From Thiothrix lacustris DSM 21227 (lineage in GTDB: Bacteria > Pseudomonadota > Gammaproteobacteria > Thiotrichales > Thiotrichaceae), in NCBI RefSeq assembly GCF_000621325.1, contig NZ_JHYQ01000024.1, positions 1 to 64,000 on the forward strand: 64,000 nucleotides of DNA, read 5' to 3'. This document shows, one piece after another, positions 27,935 through 35,293 of the stretch (its first letter is position 1; every line of letters starts with the position of its first letter). The notes beneath the pieces are model-generated. The model ran no database searches. It saw only the letters and a list, made by a program, of their open reading frames with translations, and had not been told where the DNA came from. The translations under genes were made by a program, and so were the position numbers.

Positions 27935-27973
27935 TACGCCACCTTATCGAACGTAGTCGAGTAAGGTGGCGTA
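27935..27973. repeat. Inverted repeat between convergent genes, related to the dispersed repeat
   Basis: Arms TACGCCACCTTA and TAAGGTGGCGTA (12 bases) enclose TCGAACGTAGTCGAG, in which TCGA pairs with TCGA apart from one bulged G. It lies between purD (+) and a lipoprotein gene (-) and may stop both. Its core GTAGTCGA resembles the core of the repeats at 6320 and 55651, so it could be a diverged copy. Confidence 0.65.
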
Positions 27974-28008
27974 GCTCGGGGTAGTGTTTTGATCGGTTGC
28001 AACGGCCA

Positions 28009-28824
28009 TCACTTTCCCTTGCTGCACACTTCTTTGGCAAATGTTGGGTAGTCGACGATTTTTGCACTTTCACAGGCAATGTTGCAGCGTCGATCAAAGG
28101 ATTCGCGTTCAAATCCTGGGTGTTCACTGACGGCTGCTACTCCTCGCGTAAGGTAGCCCTGGAAGCCGTTTTGAGGCGTGAGGCAGTTTGTATTGGCTGC
28201 TTGGAAATCTTTACACGCACCAAGGGCTTCATCATAGAGCCAGCGGCAATTTTCTTCACCAACGAAACTTTTGGGAACAGTTTCCAGTTCAATCCCTAGC
28301 TTGTGGCCTTGTAAAACGGCATTTTTGTGTTTACCTGCTTGAAAACCTAAATCTAGAATGAGGCGTTCGCTATCAACCGTTAGTTTTAAGTCATCTGGGT
28401 CAGCCACGAAGTCTTGAGAGGTAACAACTTCTGGTGCTTTATCGGGTTCGATTAGTAGAAAATAAAACTGGTTTTGTGGGCATATGCTACCACCACAGTT
28501 GGCACCAAATAGAATGACATCACGGGTATTCTGTTTGATGTACTGGTGTAATGAGAGGTAAAAGCCTTCATGTTGAAAGACAACGTTATTATCGAGTTTT
28601 AGGGTGTCAGGGGGCATATCAGGCTTGCTGTTGGCGATGCTCAGTTTACCAAAACGGGTTGTTACTACATTATCTTCTAAGGCTAAGGATTGGATATCAG
28701 TTTCTAATACGGTGACATGATTAGTGTTTGGGGTGGGTTTAGGGGATTCATCACAACCAGCTAAAGCTAATAGTAAACAGGAGAAGCTTATTAAGCCTAT
28801 GTGTGCCAAGTATTTCATTCTCAT
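28009..28824 (-). CDS. Cysteine-rich putative lipoprotein
   Basis: This 271-residue protein has a lipobox signal, LLLALAGC with C24. The mature region has cysteines clustered toward the end (NCRWLYDEALGACKDF, NTNCLTPQ, RRCNIACESAK, EVCSKGK) plus NCGGSIC in the middle, suggesting several disulfides in the periplasm. No domain is recognised. Start may be M1 (28824) or M3 (28818). It is a single gene, convergent with purD. Confidence 0.75.
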   Translation of the reverse strand: MRMKYLAHIGLISFSCLLLALAGCDESPKPTPNTNHVTVLETDIQSLALEDNVVTTRFGKLSIANSKPDMPPDTLKLDNNVVFQHEGFYLSLHQYIKQNTRDVILFGANCGGSICPQNQFYFLLIEPDKAPEVVTSQDFVADPDDLKLTVDSERLILDLGFQAGKHKNAVLQGHKLGIELETVPKSFVGEENCRWLYDEALGACKDFQAANTNCLTPQNGFQGYLTRGVAAVSEHPGFERESFDRRCNIACESAKIVDYPTFAKEVCSKGK

Positions 28825-28978
28825 CTCATTATGCTGAAGGAGCTTGCCTGAATACTAATGGATACCTGTCAACTCGGCAATTGCTTGCTTATGACTGTTT
28901 GCTATTGCGTCCCTCTATCGTCTGATGTCTCTTTCTGATAGATTGATTTTAGTCAGTTGAATTGAGAGGAGAATAATC

Positions 28979-29587
28979 ATGTCTGCCCTAGATGTAGCAG
29001 AATACCTACGCTTGCGCCTGCGTGCCTTGCGTATGACCACCACTGAGGCTGCTAAGCGCTCAGGCATTTCACGCCAAACATGGCATAAGCTCTTACGTGC
29101 TGATATTGGTGAAGCACGTTTGTCTACTTTGGTTCAGGTTGCTGATACCTTGGAAACGCACCCACTCAGCATGTTGCGCATCTTTTTTAATGGTAGAGAG
29201 TTATCACAGGCCATGCGTTTGCATGAGGATACGCGGTTTGTTTCAAGTTTCGTCGGTGATATCACCTTCCCAGATAATAGCAAAGTGATGATTGGAGAAA
29301 CCTTCGAGAAAATCTGGGAGGTGGAGAATGTGGGAACTGAAGCATGGGAAGGGTGGCATTTGGTGTGTCAGTATGATTTGGCATCATCGGGATTGCAGCC
29401 AGTGAACGATAATATTCCCATTCCCAGTACTCAGCCGGGCGAACGAGTGCGTTTGAGTGTGACATTGCGTGCGCTTGAGAAGGTAGGTATTGCGATGTCA
29501 CACTGGAAATATGTCAATGCCGACGGTGAGCTGGTTTTTCCTCGGCAGGCGGGTTTGTATTGTATGGTTAATGTGACCTCATCCTGA
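28979..29587 (+). CDS. HTH protein fused to NBR1-type four-tryptophan (Ig-like) domain
   Basis: The protein has 202 residues. An XRE-like helix-turn-helix occupies about 1-70 (TEAAKRSGISRQTWHKLL). Residues about 85-200 match the bacterial NBR1/FW Ig-like domain: it begins VGDITFPDNSKVMIGETFEKI, carries W113, W123, W126 and W176, and has the N117-V-G-T core. This pairs a DNA-binding head with a protein-binding beta sandwich. The first 75 residues closely resemble the short gene at 29688, which follows by 100 bases. ATG 28979 has GAGAGGAGA upstream. Function is unknown; a transcription regulator with a recruitment domain is the simplest reading. Confidence 0.85.
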   Translation: MSALDVAEYLRLRLRALRMTTTEAAKRSGISRQTWHKLLRADIGEARLSTLVQVADTLETHPLSMLRIFFNGRELSQAMRLHEDTRFVSSFVGDITFPDNSKVMIGETFEKIWEVENVGTEAWEGWHLVCQYDLASSGLQPVNDNIPIPSTQPGERVRLSVTLRALEKVGIAMSHWKYVNADGELVFPRQAGLYCMVNVTSS

Positions 29588-29653
29588 AATAGCGGCAGAC
29601 AACCAATAATGTGTCAATGGTAGGAATTTCTACCTTGAAGCCCTATGTCTAAA

Positions 29654-29675
29654 CAATGACACTGATGTGTCATTG
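29654..29675. promoter_or_regulatory. Palindrome, possible operator for HTH proteins
   Basis: Perfect 9-base arms CAATGACAC and GTGTCATTG flank TGAT, 12 bases before the start of the short HTH gene. A similar half-site GTGTCAATG lies at about 29611-29619. Form and position suit autoregulation by the HTH paralogues. Inferred. Confidence 0.5.
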
Positions 29676-29687
29676 AGGGGGGTTATC

Positions 29688-29972
29688 ATGTCTGCATTAG
29701 ACTTAGCGAGTTATGTACAACATCGCATGAAAGTATTGAATTTAACAGTTAAAGAAGCAGCTGCCTGTTCGGGATTCTCTCGACAGACATGGCACAAGTT
29801 GATGGTGGCTGATATCAAAGAAGCTAAACTATCGACCTTGGTGGCTGTTGCAGCTACCTTGAGGGTTCATCCGGCTGAGTTATTGGATATTTATTTCCAG
29901 TCAAGTGAGCGTGCGTGTGGCACAGTTTGGACTGAGAGTCATCCGCCTTCTCTATCACCGTTGGTTTGGTAG
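29688..29972 (+). CDS. Short HTH protein, paralogue of the upstream gene
   Basis: Starting MSALDLASYVQHRMKV at 29688, the 94-residue protein aligns end to end with the HTH head of the upstream gene: both contain SRQTWHKL, then DI, EA and LSTLV at matching positions. It lacks the four-tryptophan domain; the last 20 residues are unrelated. An in-frame ATG at 29667 would add 7 residues but overlaps the palindrome. It may be a competitor or heterodimer partner of the longer protein, or a decayed duplicate. Confidence 0.78.
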   Translation: MSALDLASYVQHRMKVLNLTVKEAAACSGFSRQTWHKLMVADIKEAKLSTLVAVAATLRVHPAELLDIYFQSSERACGTVWTESHPPSLSPLVW

Positions 29973-30033
29973 TTTCCTGCCAGAGCCTTCGTCTCAAAAA
30001 ATAACGTGAGATTAGTGGTACGCCAGAAACAAA

Positions 30034-30065
30034 AAAGGGTTGCATTCATATGAATGCAACCCTTT
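30034..30065 (-). terminator. Intrinsic terminator after tRNA-Lys
   Basis: A perfect 32-base palindrome, AAAGGGTTGCATTCAT with its complement, is followed on the minus strand by a T-run (complement of 30031-30036). It lies 8 bases beyond the tRNA CCA end. A T-rich tail also follows on the plus strand, so it may stop the HTH transcript as well. Confidence 0.85.
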
Positions 30066-30073
30066 ATTTTGTA

Positions 30074-30149
30074 TGGTGGGACATGTGCGACTCGAACGCA
30101 CGACCATCCAATTAAAAGTCGGGTGCTCTACCAACTGAGCTAATGTCCC
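30074..30149 (-). tRNA. tRNA-Lys (anticodon TTT)
   Basis: Read on the minus strand: acceptor GGGACAT pairs with ATGTCCC; the D arm contains AGCTCAGTTGGTAGAGC; the anticodon stem CCGAC brackets the loop with TTT, with one weak closing pair on the 3' side; the T arm is GTGCG-TTCGAGT-CGCAC. CCA is encoded at 30076-30074. The identity is lysine by anticodon. A strong promoter lies just upstream and a terminator just downstream. Confidence 0.96.
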
Positions 30150-30162
30150 TTGAGAGAGCGCC

Positions 30163-30190
30163 ATTATACGGAAAGAATTGCTGTGTTCAA
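30163..30190 (-). promoter_or_regulatory. Promoter of tRNA-Lys
   Basis: On the minus strand TTGAAC (30190-30185) and a perfect TATAAT (30168-30163) are 16 bases apart, followed by a GC-rich discriminator GGCGC typical of stringently controlled stable-RNA promoters. The tRNA begins 13 bases after the -10 box. Confidence 0.8.
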
Positions 30191-30208
30191 GTCTTTTTTC
30201 AGCTTCTG

Positions 30209-31474
30209 TTAAACTTTTTCAAGTTTTCGTAAAGATTCTGGCAATAATTTCAAATCGACCAGTGAAGTGATTAAAGTTTTGCCAAAACTAGCCTCTTCTT
30301 CATACATCATTTGGTAGAATTGTATTTTCATGGTCAATGCGCTACCTAAGACAATGCCAGCAAAAGCGATAAATGAGCCAATGGCTAGCGTTGATATGCC
30401 GGTAATAGCTTGTCCTACCGTGCAACCCATCGCCAATACACCACCAATACCCATTAAAATGGCACCAAGTACGTGATTGAGTACATCCGCTTTGGAGGCG
30501 AACCATTCGATACGGAAAGTTCGGCTCAGTAGTGCCCACGCCAATGAGCCTGCCATCACACCAAAAAATGCCATAACGCCAAAGGTTACTAGGCTGCTTT
30601 TAAAGCCACTCGCTGCGTATCCCACTGCTTGCGCCATCGGATTGATAAACGTGAAGGATTGCGCTCCTAAGGCAGCACCAATAGCAGGTTTGCCCACATC
30701 GGATTCTGCTAGCATGTCCCATTCACCGTAGTATTGGGTTAAAGGGTAGGGTTGGTCATCGATGTTGACCACAATGTTGCTGGTAACATACCACGCCGCC
30801 AATACGCATAAGCCGACCGCAATGCCACCGACCGCGAAGTCAGCACTACTGCGGAAGTCTTCCGATTTAAAGGCAAGCCACACCAGTCCAAGCCCCATGA
30901 TTAGACCTATTACCAGTCGTATCATCATCGCATAGCTGTCACCTGCCAATACGCTGCCCAAGTCTTGCGAACTACCCATATTAATCGAGAGTGGATTGAG
31001 CCATGGGTAGAATAGGACGGAGTACAAGGTTTTGTCTGTGCCTGGGAAGGGATTGAGCATGAAGTATCCCACCGCACCGATGATCAGAAAGACAAAAATG
31101 GATTTCAAGTTGCCCGCACCAATGCGTACCAAGCATTTATTACCGCAGCCTCCTGCGATAGTCATGCCAATGCCGAATAGGATGCCGCCCAGCAAATTTT
31201 CTGCCCAGATCAATTGCCCGTTACGGTAAGGAGGGTAGGAGCTGTTCAAATTGACCAGCCCCAGCATTTCCAGAATGACCACACCTAGCAGGGCAACACC
31301 TATTGCTAAGCCCCAAGCGCGGAATCGTCCTGTGTGACCCATATTGATCCAGTCAGACACAGCGCCCATGGTGCAGAAATGTGTTTTGTTGACGATTGCT
31401 CCCATAATGAAAGCAATCACAAAACCTGCAATCAGTAGAAATGATTGCGCAGATGCAAAATTATCAAATGTCAT
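30209..31474 (-). CDS. YeeE/YedE (TsuA-like) sulfur-compound transporter
   Basis: The protein has 421 residues and about 10-12 hydrophobic helices. Family signature cysteines are present: C34 in NKTHFCTMGAVSDW, GGCGNKCLVRIGAG, and AMGCTVGQAITG near the end, the pattern of TsuA, which imports thiosulfate by relaying it across cysteines. Uptake of thiosulfate or another reduced sulfur species fits a sulfur oxidiser. GAGGAGAGG precedes the ATG. TATAAT at 31510-31505 suggests its own promoter in the 64-base gap after the ATPase gene. The tRNA-Lys promoter begins 19 bases after the stop. Confidence 0.9.
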   Translation of the reverse strand: MTFDNFASAQSFLLIAGFVIAFIMGAIVNKTHFCTMGAVSDWINMGHTGRFRAWGLAIGVALLGVVILEMLGLVNLNSSYPPYRNGQLIWAENLLGGILFGIGMTIAGGCGNKCLVRIGAGNLKSIFVFLIIGAVGYFMLNPFPGTDKTLYSVLFYPWLNPLSINMGSSQDLGSVLAGDSYAMMIRLVIGLIMGLGLVWLAFKSEDFRSSADFAVGGIAVGLCVLAAWYVTSNIVVNIDDQPYPLTQYYGEWDMLAESDVGKPAIGAALGAQSFTFINPMAQAVGYAASGFKSSLVTFGVMAFFGVMAGSLAWALLSRTFRIEWFASKADVLNHVLGAILMGIGGVLAMGCTVGQAITGISTLAIGSFIAFAGIVLGSALTMKIQFYQMMYEEEASFGKTLITSLVDLKLLPESLRKLEKV

Positions 31475-31538
31475 AAACCTCTCCTCTAACAGTCGTGCAA
31501 GAAGATTATAGTTTGATAAATTGCAAGGAAGAAAGCCT

Positions 31539-33395
31539 CTATGCCTTTAGGGTAGTATTCCCCCGTTGGCAGTTGATCACTTGTGCAAGCTTGATACCTT
31601 CTGGTTTGGTTTGAGCTGTTAGCCAGATTTGGCTGACAATTCCCTTACTGGTTTCTGCCAAACTATGCAGGGTATTATTGGTGCGTTCTGGGTCAAAGAA
31701 AGCAAAAGGCTCATCTAAAAACAGCATTTGCTTGTCAGTTTTGGTGGCATCTGCCAAGGCATTGGCGAGTGCTATGCGCATCGCTAAAGCGACTTGCCGC
31801 TGAGTACCGGTGGAGATTTCATTGAAATCGAGGAAGTCACCTTTTTCTTCTGATAATAGCTTCAGGCTGAAGTCAGAGGAGATTTCTAGCGATTTGTAAT
31901 GCTTCTGAGTAAAGCGTTGCAACAAGTCTGGGCAATGGGTTTTCACGAGTTGGTTGAAACGTTCAATCGAATGGCTAGCATCTTGTTTTAACAAATCAAC
32001 CGCAATGGTCGTGACAACTTGTTGGCGGCGCTCCTGTTCCAGCGATGTTTCCTGTTGTGAAACCAATGCTTGTAGTTTGGCTTGATGATCCAATTGTTGC
32101 TGAATAGCATTAATGTCAGTCTTGATCACATCAAGGTGTTCATTTAGCTCATCACTGCGGTTGCTCAGGCCAGCATTTAGGATATCAGCAGCACTGTGTA
32201 CATACAGGGCTTTAGCTTTGTATTGGCTGGCCGTTTTTATCCATTCTGGCACAACAGCCATGTCAGGATGTGTGGTACTGACTTCTGGTAAATCGATATG
32301 TTTTTCGACCAAATAATCGGTACTGTCCGTGGCTAACGAGCGGCTAACGGGTTGGGTGCAGGCTTGGTAACTTTCCTCTAGGGCATTGGTGAGGTTTCTA
32401 GCTTGCGTTTGTAGTGGACGTAAACGACGCACGTCCACATACCAACCGTATACCAACAAGATAGCACCAATCAGTGCAGTGATGGAGGCAAGGCGGATAG
32501 CACCCTGACCTAGGGATTCACGTAGGCTTATCGATAGGCTACTCAGCAGTTTGTTGCCCCACTCTGGCGTAAACATAAAGAATAAGCCAGTCAGTAAAGC
32601 CAGTAGGAAAATCAGCAGCGTGATGAACGTCCACTTTCCAATTTTCCGGCTACGTGAATCAATACCTTGGAATTTTTCTAGGTTAATGGGGTAAGCGCTG
32701 GATTCCTTATTCAGTCGTTGACCTAGTAACGTAAGCTGTTGCTGTCGACCTTCTACATCATTAACAATCTTGGTGAGGTGTGACATTTGATTCTCATCAA
32801 TGTGCAATGTGTCGATAGATTGCGCAGTATGTTGGCGTCTAGCATCTAATTCTCTCAAGGTGTCTATACGTTCTTTTTGTTCACGCTCAAGTTGTTCGCT
32901 GATGTTAGCGTGTTCCTTTAGGCCTGCCATGGCGCGTAGATTGTCACTATCGCCATCCTTCATATTGCTATTTTGCTGCCCCCAGTAAAAGGCTTTGGAA
33001 TATGCCCCGTAATAGTAGCCAAACAACGCTTTAATCTGCCGCTCTACCGTTTCAGGGGTATCAGCGAGCGTGATTTCTTCTTCCGTGGAAAACAAGGTAG
33101 CAGCGACATTGCCCTCACTATCGACTGAGCGTACCAGTCGGTATTCGTGTCCTCGGTGCTGCAAGCGTAGTGCCACGCTGGCGTGACTGGCTCCCCAGTG
33201 GATCAGTTTGGCAGCTTCTTCCGATTTTACCTGATCGGTACACCCGAATAGGCCAAATTGGATGGCATCACCAATACTACTTTTACCTGATTCATTACCA
33301 CCGGTAAGCGCGATCAATCCACTATCAGGTAGGTTGTCGAGTTGCAGGTGGGCATATTTACGGAAATTATCAGCGATAATGGATGTAATAATCAT
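31539..33395 (-). CDS. Rad50/SMC-like ATPase with two membrane helices
   Basis: In this 618-residue protein, an ABC-type ATPase head is split by a long insert. The N-lobe has Walker A GGNESGKSS at 32-40 and a Q-loop-like YWGQQNSN. A helical arm follows at about 160-250. Two hydrophobic segments, at about 253-275 (FITLLIFLLALLTGLFFMF) and 298-318 (ITALIGAILLVYGWYV), come next, then a second helical arm at about 325-470. The C-lobe has the signature STGTQRQVALAMRI and Walker B MLFLDEP at 557-563 with D-loop FFDPER. The architecture is that of a RecF/Rad50 relative tethered to the membrane. No Mre11/SbcD-type nuclease is adjacent. It starts 5 bases after the 72-residue gene. Function unknown. 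Confidence 0.85.
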   Translation of the reverse strand: MIITSIIADNFRKYAHLQLDNLPDSGLIALTGGNESGKSSIGDAIQFGLFGCTDQVKSEEAAKLIHWGASHASVALRLQHRGHEYRLVRSVDSEGNVAATLFSTEEEITLADTPETVERQIKALFGYYYGAYSKAFYWGQQNSNMKDGDSDNLRAMAGLKEHANISEQLEREQKERIDTLRELDARRQHTAQSIDTLHIDENQMSHLTKIVNDVEGRQQQLTLLGQRLNKESSAYPINLEKFQGIDSRSRKIGKWTFITLLIFLLALLTGLFFMFTPEWGNKLLSSLSISLRESLGQGAIRLASITALIGAILLVYGWYVDVRRLRPLQTQARNLTNALEESYQACTQPVSRSLATDSTDYLVEKHIDLPEVSTTHPDMAVVPEWIKTASQYKAKALYVHSAADILNAGLSNRSDELNEHLDVIKTDINAIQQQLDHQAKLQALVSQQETSLEQERRQQVVTTIAVDLLKQDASHSIERFNQLVKTHCPDLLQRFTQKHYKSLEISSDFSLKLLSEEKGDFLDFNEISTGTQRQVALAMRIALANALADATKTDKQMLFLDEPFAFFDPERTNNTLHSLAETSKGIVSQIWLTAQTKPEGIKLAQVINCQRGNTTLKA

Positions 33396-33400
33396 CAGGC

Positions 33401-33619
33401 TTACTCCATGTGCCGTGTAGCTTCAAGGCGGCTAATAACCAGCTTGACTGCATCTTTATACACGTTGGGATCAAAGCCATCAGCTTTCTGGTAGGTGGGG
33501 AAATCTTGTTGGCAAAACGCCAGAAAGCGGCGAGCAGCTGCTGTCTTTAAGGATACAGGCGTAATGTCCTGCATAAAATCAGGAGTGGGGGCTGGTTTGG
33601 GGCTTCGTTTGCCGAACAT
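33401..33619 (-). CDS. 72-residue protein coupled to membrane ATPase gene
   Basis: This small, basic, soluble protein begins MFGKRSPKPAPTPDF. A proline-rich head (1-16) is followed by a helical region with RRFLAFCQQDF and YKDAVKLVISRLEATRH. No known family is recognised. Its stop lies 5 bases before the ATPase start on the same strand, a spacing that normally means co-translation, so it is probably a partner or regulator of that ATPase. GGAGACACGC precedes the ATG. Confidence 0.75.
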   Translation of the reverse strand: MFGKRSPKPAPTPDFMQDITPVSLKTAAARRFLAFCQQDFPTYQKADGFDPNVYKDAVKLVISRLEATRHME

Positions 33620-33708
33620 GCGTGTCTCCGCTGTTATTTAATCGTCATCTATGCCAGATAACTATATGCAAAGAAGCGCAATTTTGCTGAAGAAGCTGTG
33701 AGCTTAAT

Positions 33709-33732
33709 AAAAAAAAGGGGCTTAATGCCCCT
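33709..33732 (-). terminator. Intrinsic terminator overlapping the cpoB stop codon
   Basis: On the minus strand, arms AGGGGC and GCCCCT flank ATTAA, followed by eight Ts. The loop contains the TAA stop codon of cpoB, so the last codons form the stem. This ends the ruvB/Tol-Pal transcript. Confidence 0.85.
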
Positions 33733-34669
33733 CAGTTTTCATTTTTTCGAGGCGTTCTTGAGCCATTTTGGTGGTGTCCGCATTATCTGGGAAGAAGCTA
33801 ATAACATCCTCCAGCGTTTTGCGGGCTTTATCCCATTCTTTCAGCTCATAGAAACTGTAGCCTAACTTAAGGGCTGCATCCGGTGCTTTGTCGCTGCCTT
33901 TGTGTTCTTTAAGGACGACTAAAAACTCTTCAATTGCTGCCTTGAAGTCTTTTTCCGCATACAGGGCTTCGCCTACCCAATATTGTGCACTGGGTGTCAG
34001 TGGGCTTTTGGGGTAGTCCTTGATAAAGCTCCGAAACACGGGTATGGATGCTTTGGGGTCTTTCAGCAGTGTTTGGAAAGCATCATCATAAACGGCACGC
34101 TCTTCTTTTTCTGGCAAGGCTTTGGTGGCATCACCCGTGTCAGTGTTAGTCGCTGTCGCTGTCGCTGTCGCTGTCGTTTCCGTCGGCTTATCTTCTGCTT
34201 TATCGTCTGGCTTATTGACAGGCGTACTGGGATTTTTGTCATCCGACTTACCCGTGCCATAACTGTAAAAACCATTAGGATCAGACGTGGTTGCTTTCTC
34301 AGTGGTGGTATCTGCCACTTTGTCAGTATCTGCATTCTGATCAGCGGCTGCTGTGTCCTTATCAGCCTCTTGATCAGTCTCAGATTCCGCAGGCTTGTCA
34401 GCATTTAATGCTGCGCTGTTGTCCCGCAATTTTTCTAGGCGTTCATCAACTTGTTGGAAATTGTCTTTCTGGCTTTTGCGGACTGTATCCAGTTCGTGTT
34501 GCAGTTTTTCATTGTCACCCCTGATGTTGCGCAAATCCTGTTCCAGTTCGTTGACCCTTTGTAATAACTGGATGGCGGCTTCATCAGGCATTGGCTCCGC
34601 CCAAGCGGGCGCAGCCAACATGGTCGCTACCAAAGCGCCTAAGGCGCTACGGCTTAGCTTGTTTTGCAT
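33722..34669 (-). CDS. cpoB: Tol-Pal system protein CpoB/YbgF
   Basis: The 315-residue periplasmic protein starts at ATG 34669 (MQNKLSRSALGALVATMLAA) with a GGAG ribosome site and a signal peptide ending APAWA. An N-terminal coiled coil (about 30-80) allows trimerisation. A low-complexity D/T/K-rich linker follows (about 90-190), then three TPR-type repeats (AVYDDAFQTLL..., PLTPSAQYWVGEALYAEKDF, KAPDAALKLGYSFYELKEW). CpoB couples PBP1B and Tol function during outer-membrane constriction. The linker is unusually long and includes a TATATATAT stretch encoded by a hexamer repeat. Last gene of the operon. Confidence 0.93.
   Translation of the reverse strand: MQNKLSRSALGALVATMLAAPAWAEPMPDEAAIQLLQRVNELEQDLRNIRGDNEKLQHELDTVRKSQKDNFQQVDERLEKLRDNSAALNADKPAESETDQEADKDTAAADQNADTDKVADTTTEKATTSDPNGFYSYGTGKSDDKNPSTPVNKPDDKAEDKPTETTATATATATNTDTGDATKALPEKEERAVYDDAFQTLLKDPKASIPVFRSFIKDYPKSPLTPSAQYWVGEALYAEKDFKAAIEEFLVVLKEHKGSDKAPDAALKLGYSFYELKEWDKARKTLEDVISFFPDNADTTKMAQERLEKMKTEGH
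34149..34176. repeat. Hexanucleotide repeat in cpoB
   Basis: About four and a half copies of GTCGCT, encoding alternating Thr-Ala on the minus strand within the CpoB linker. Copy changes would keep the reading frame and alter linker length only. Confidence 0.8.
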
Positions 34670-34673
34670 TGCA

Positions 34674-35282
34674 TTATTCTCCGGCGTATTTGATTTCAAC
34701 GCGGCGGTTCTTCCCCCACGCACTTTCATTATGCCCGAAAACAGCAGGGACTTCTTCCCCATAACCGATGACTTCCATCTGATTAGTGCTTGCACCTTTC
34801 ACTTGCATGTAGTCCAGTACGGCGTAACCACGTCGCTCTGACAGCGCCACGTTGTATTCCCGAGAACCACGCTCATCGGCATGGCCTTCTAGGCGAATGC
34901 GCAGATTTGGGTAGGCTCTTAGTAGGGTTGCATGGGCATTCAAGACATTCATGTATTCTGGTTTGATGTCGGCTTGGTCAAGGTCAAAGTAAATAACCCG
35001 TTGTGCCAGAATGCTGCTAGGATTTTGCAATTCAGCCGGGGTGTATTGTCCACCACTACCATTACTGTAACCGCCGTTATTGTAACCTGTGCCAGTACCG
35101 TTACTGTAACCAGTGCCGGTGCCGTAACCTGTTCCATTCGTTCCGTAGCCGTTACCCCCTACGCCGCCGACGCCGCCAACTCCACCTGCACCAGCAGTAG
35201 TGGGCACTTGTTGACAGCCGGTAATGCTAATGGCAATAACCAGTACGGATAATGCTAATACTTTCATCTTCATGACACTCAT
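34674..35282 (-). CDS. pal: Peptidoglycan-associated lipoprotein Pal
   Basis: This 202-residue protein has a signal peptide with lipobox ISITGC (C23). A Gly/Tyr/Asn/Thr-rich low-complexity linker covers about 32-78 (repeats of GTGTGY and NGTGTGYNNGG type), then an OmpA-like peptidoglycan-binding domain with VIYFDLDQADI, LEGHADERGSREYN and LSERRGYAVLDYM. It anchors the outer membrane to the cell wall and binds TolB. The linker is longer and more repetitive than in E. coli. Start is M1 at 35282 or M4 at 35273, the latter better spaced from GAGATGAG. Confidence 0.95.
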   Translation of the reverse strand: MSVMKMKVLALSVLVIAISITGCQQVPTTAGAGGVGGVGGVGGNGYGTNGTGYGTGTGYSNGTGTGYNNGGYSNGSGGQYTPAELQNPSSILAQRVIYFDLDQADIKPEYMNVLNAHATLLRAYPNLRIRLEGHADERGSREYNVALSERRGYAVLDYMQVKGASTNQMEVIGYGEEVPAVFGHNESAWGKNRRVEIKYAGE

Positions 35283-35293
35283 CTCGCTATTCG

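Noticed and set aside
28979-29972. HTH pair considered as a toxin-antitoxin module
   Set aside because: Neither protein resembles a toxin; the two are paralogues, and the long form carries an Ig-like domain.
31539-33619. ATPase pair considered as a known defence system (Wadjet, Lamassu or SbcCD)
   Set aside because: No JetA/B/D, LmuA/B or SbcD-like partner is adjacent, and the small gene is not related to them by eye.
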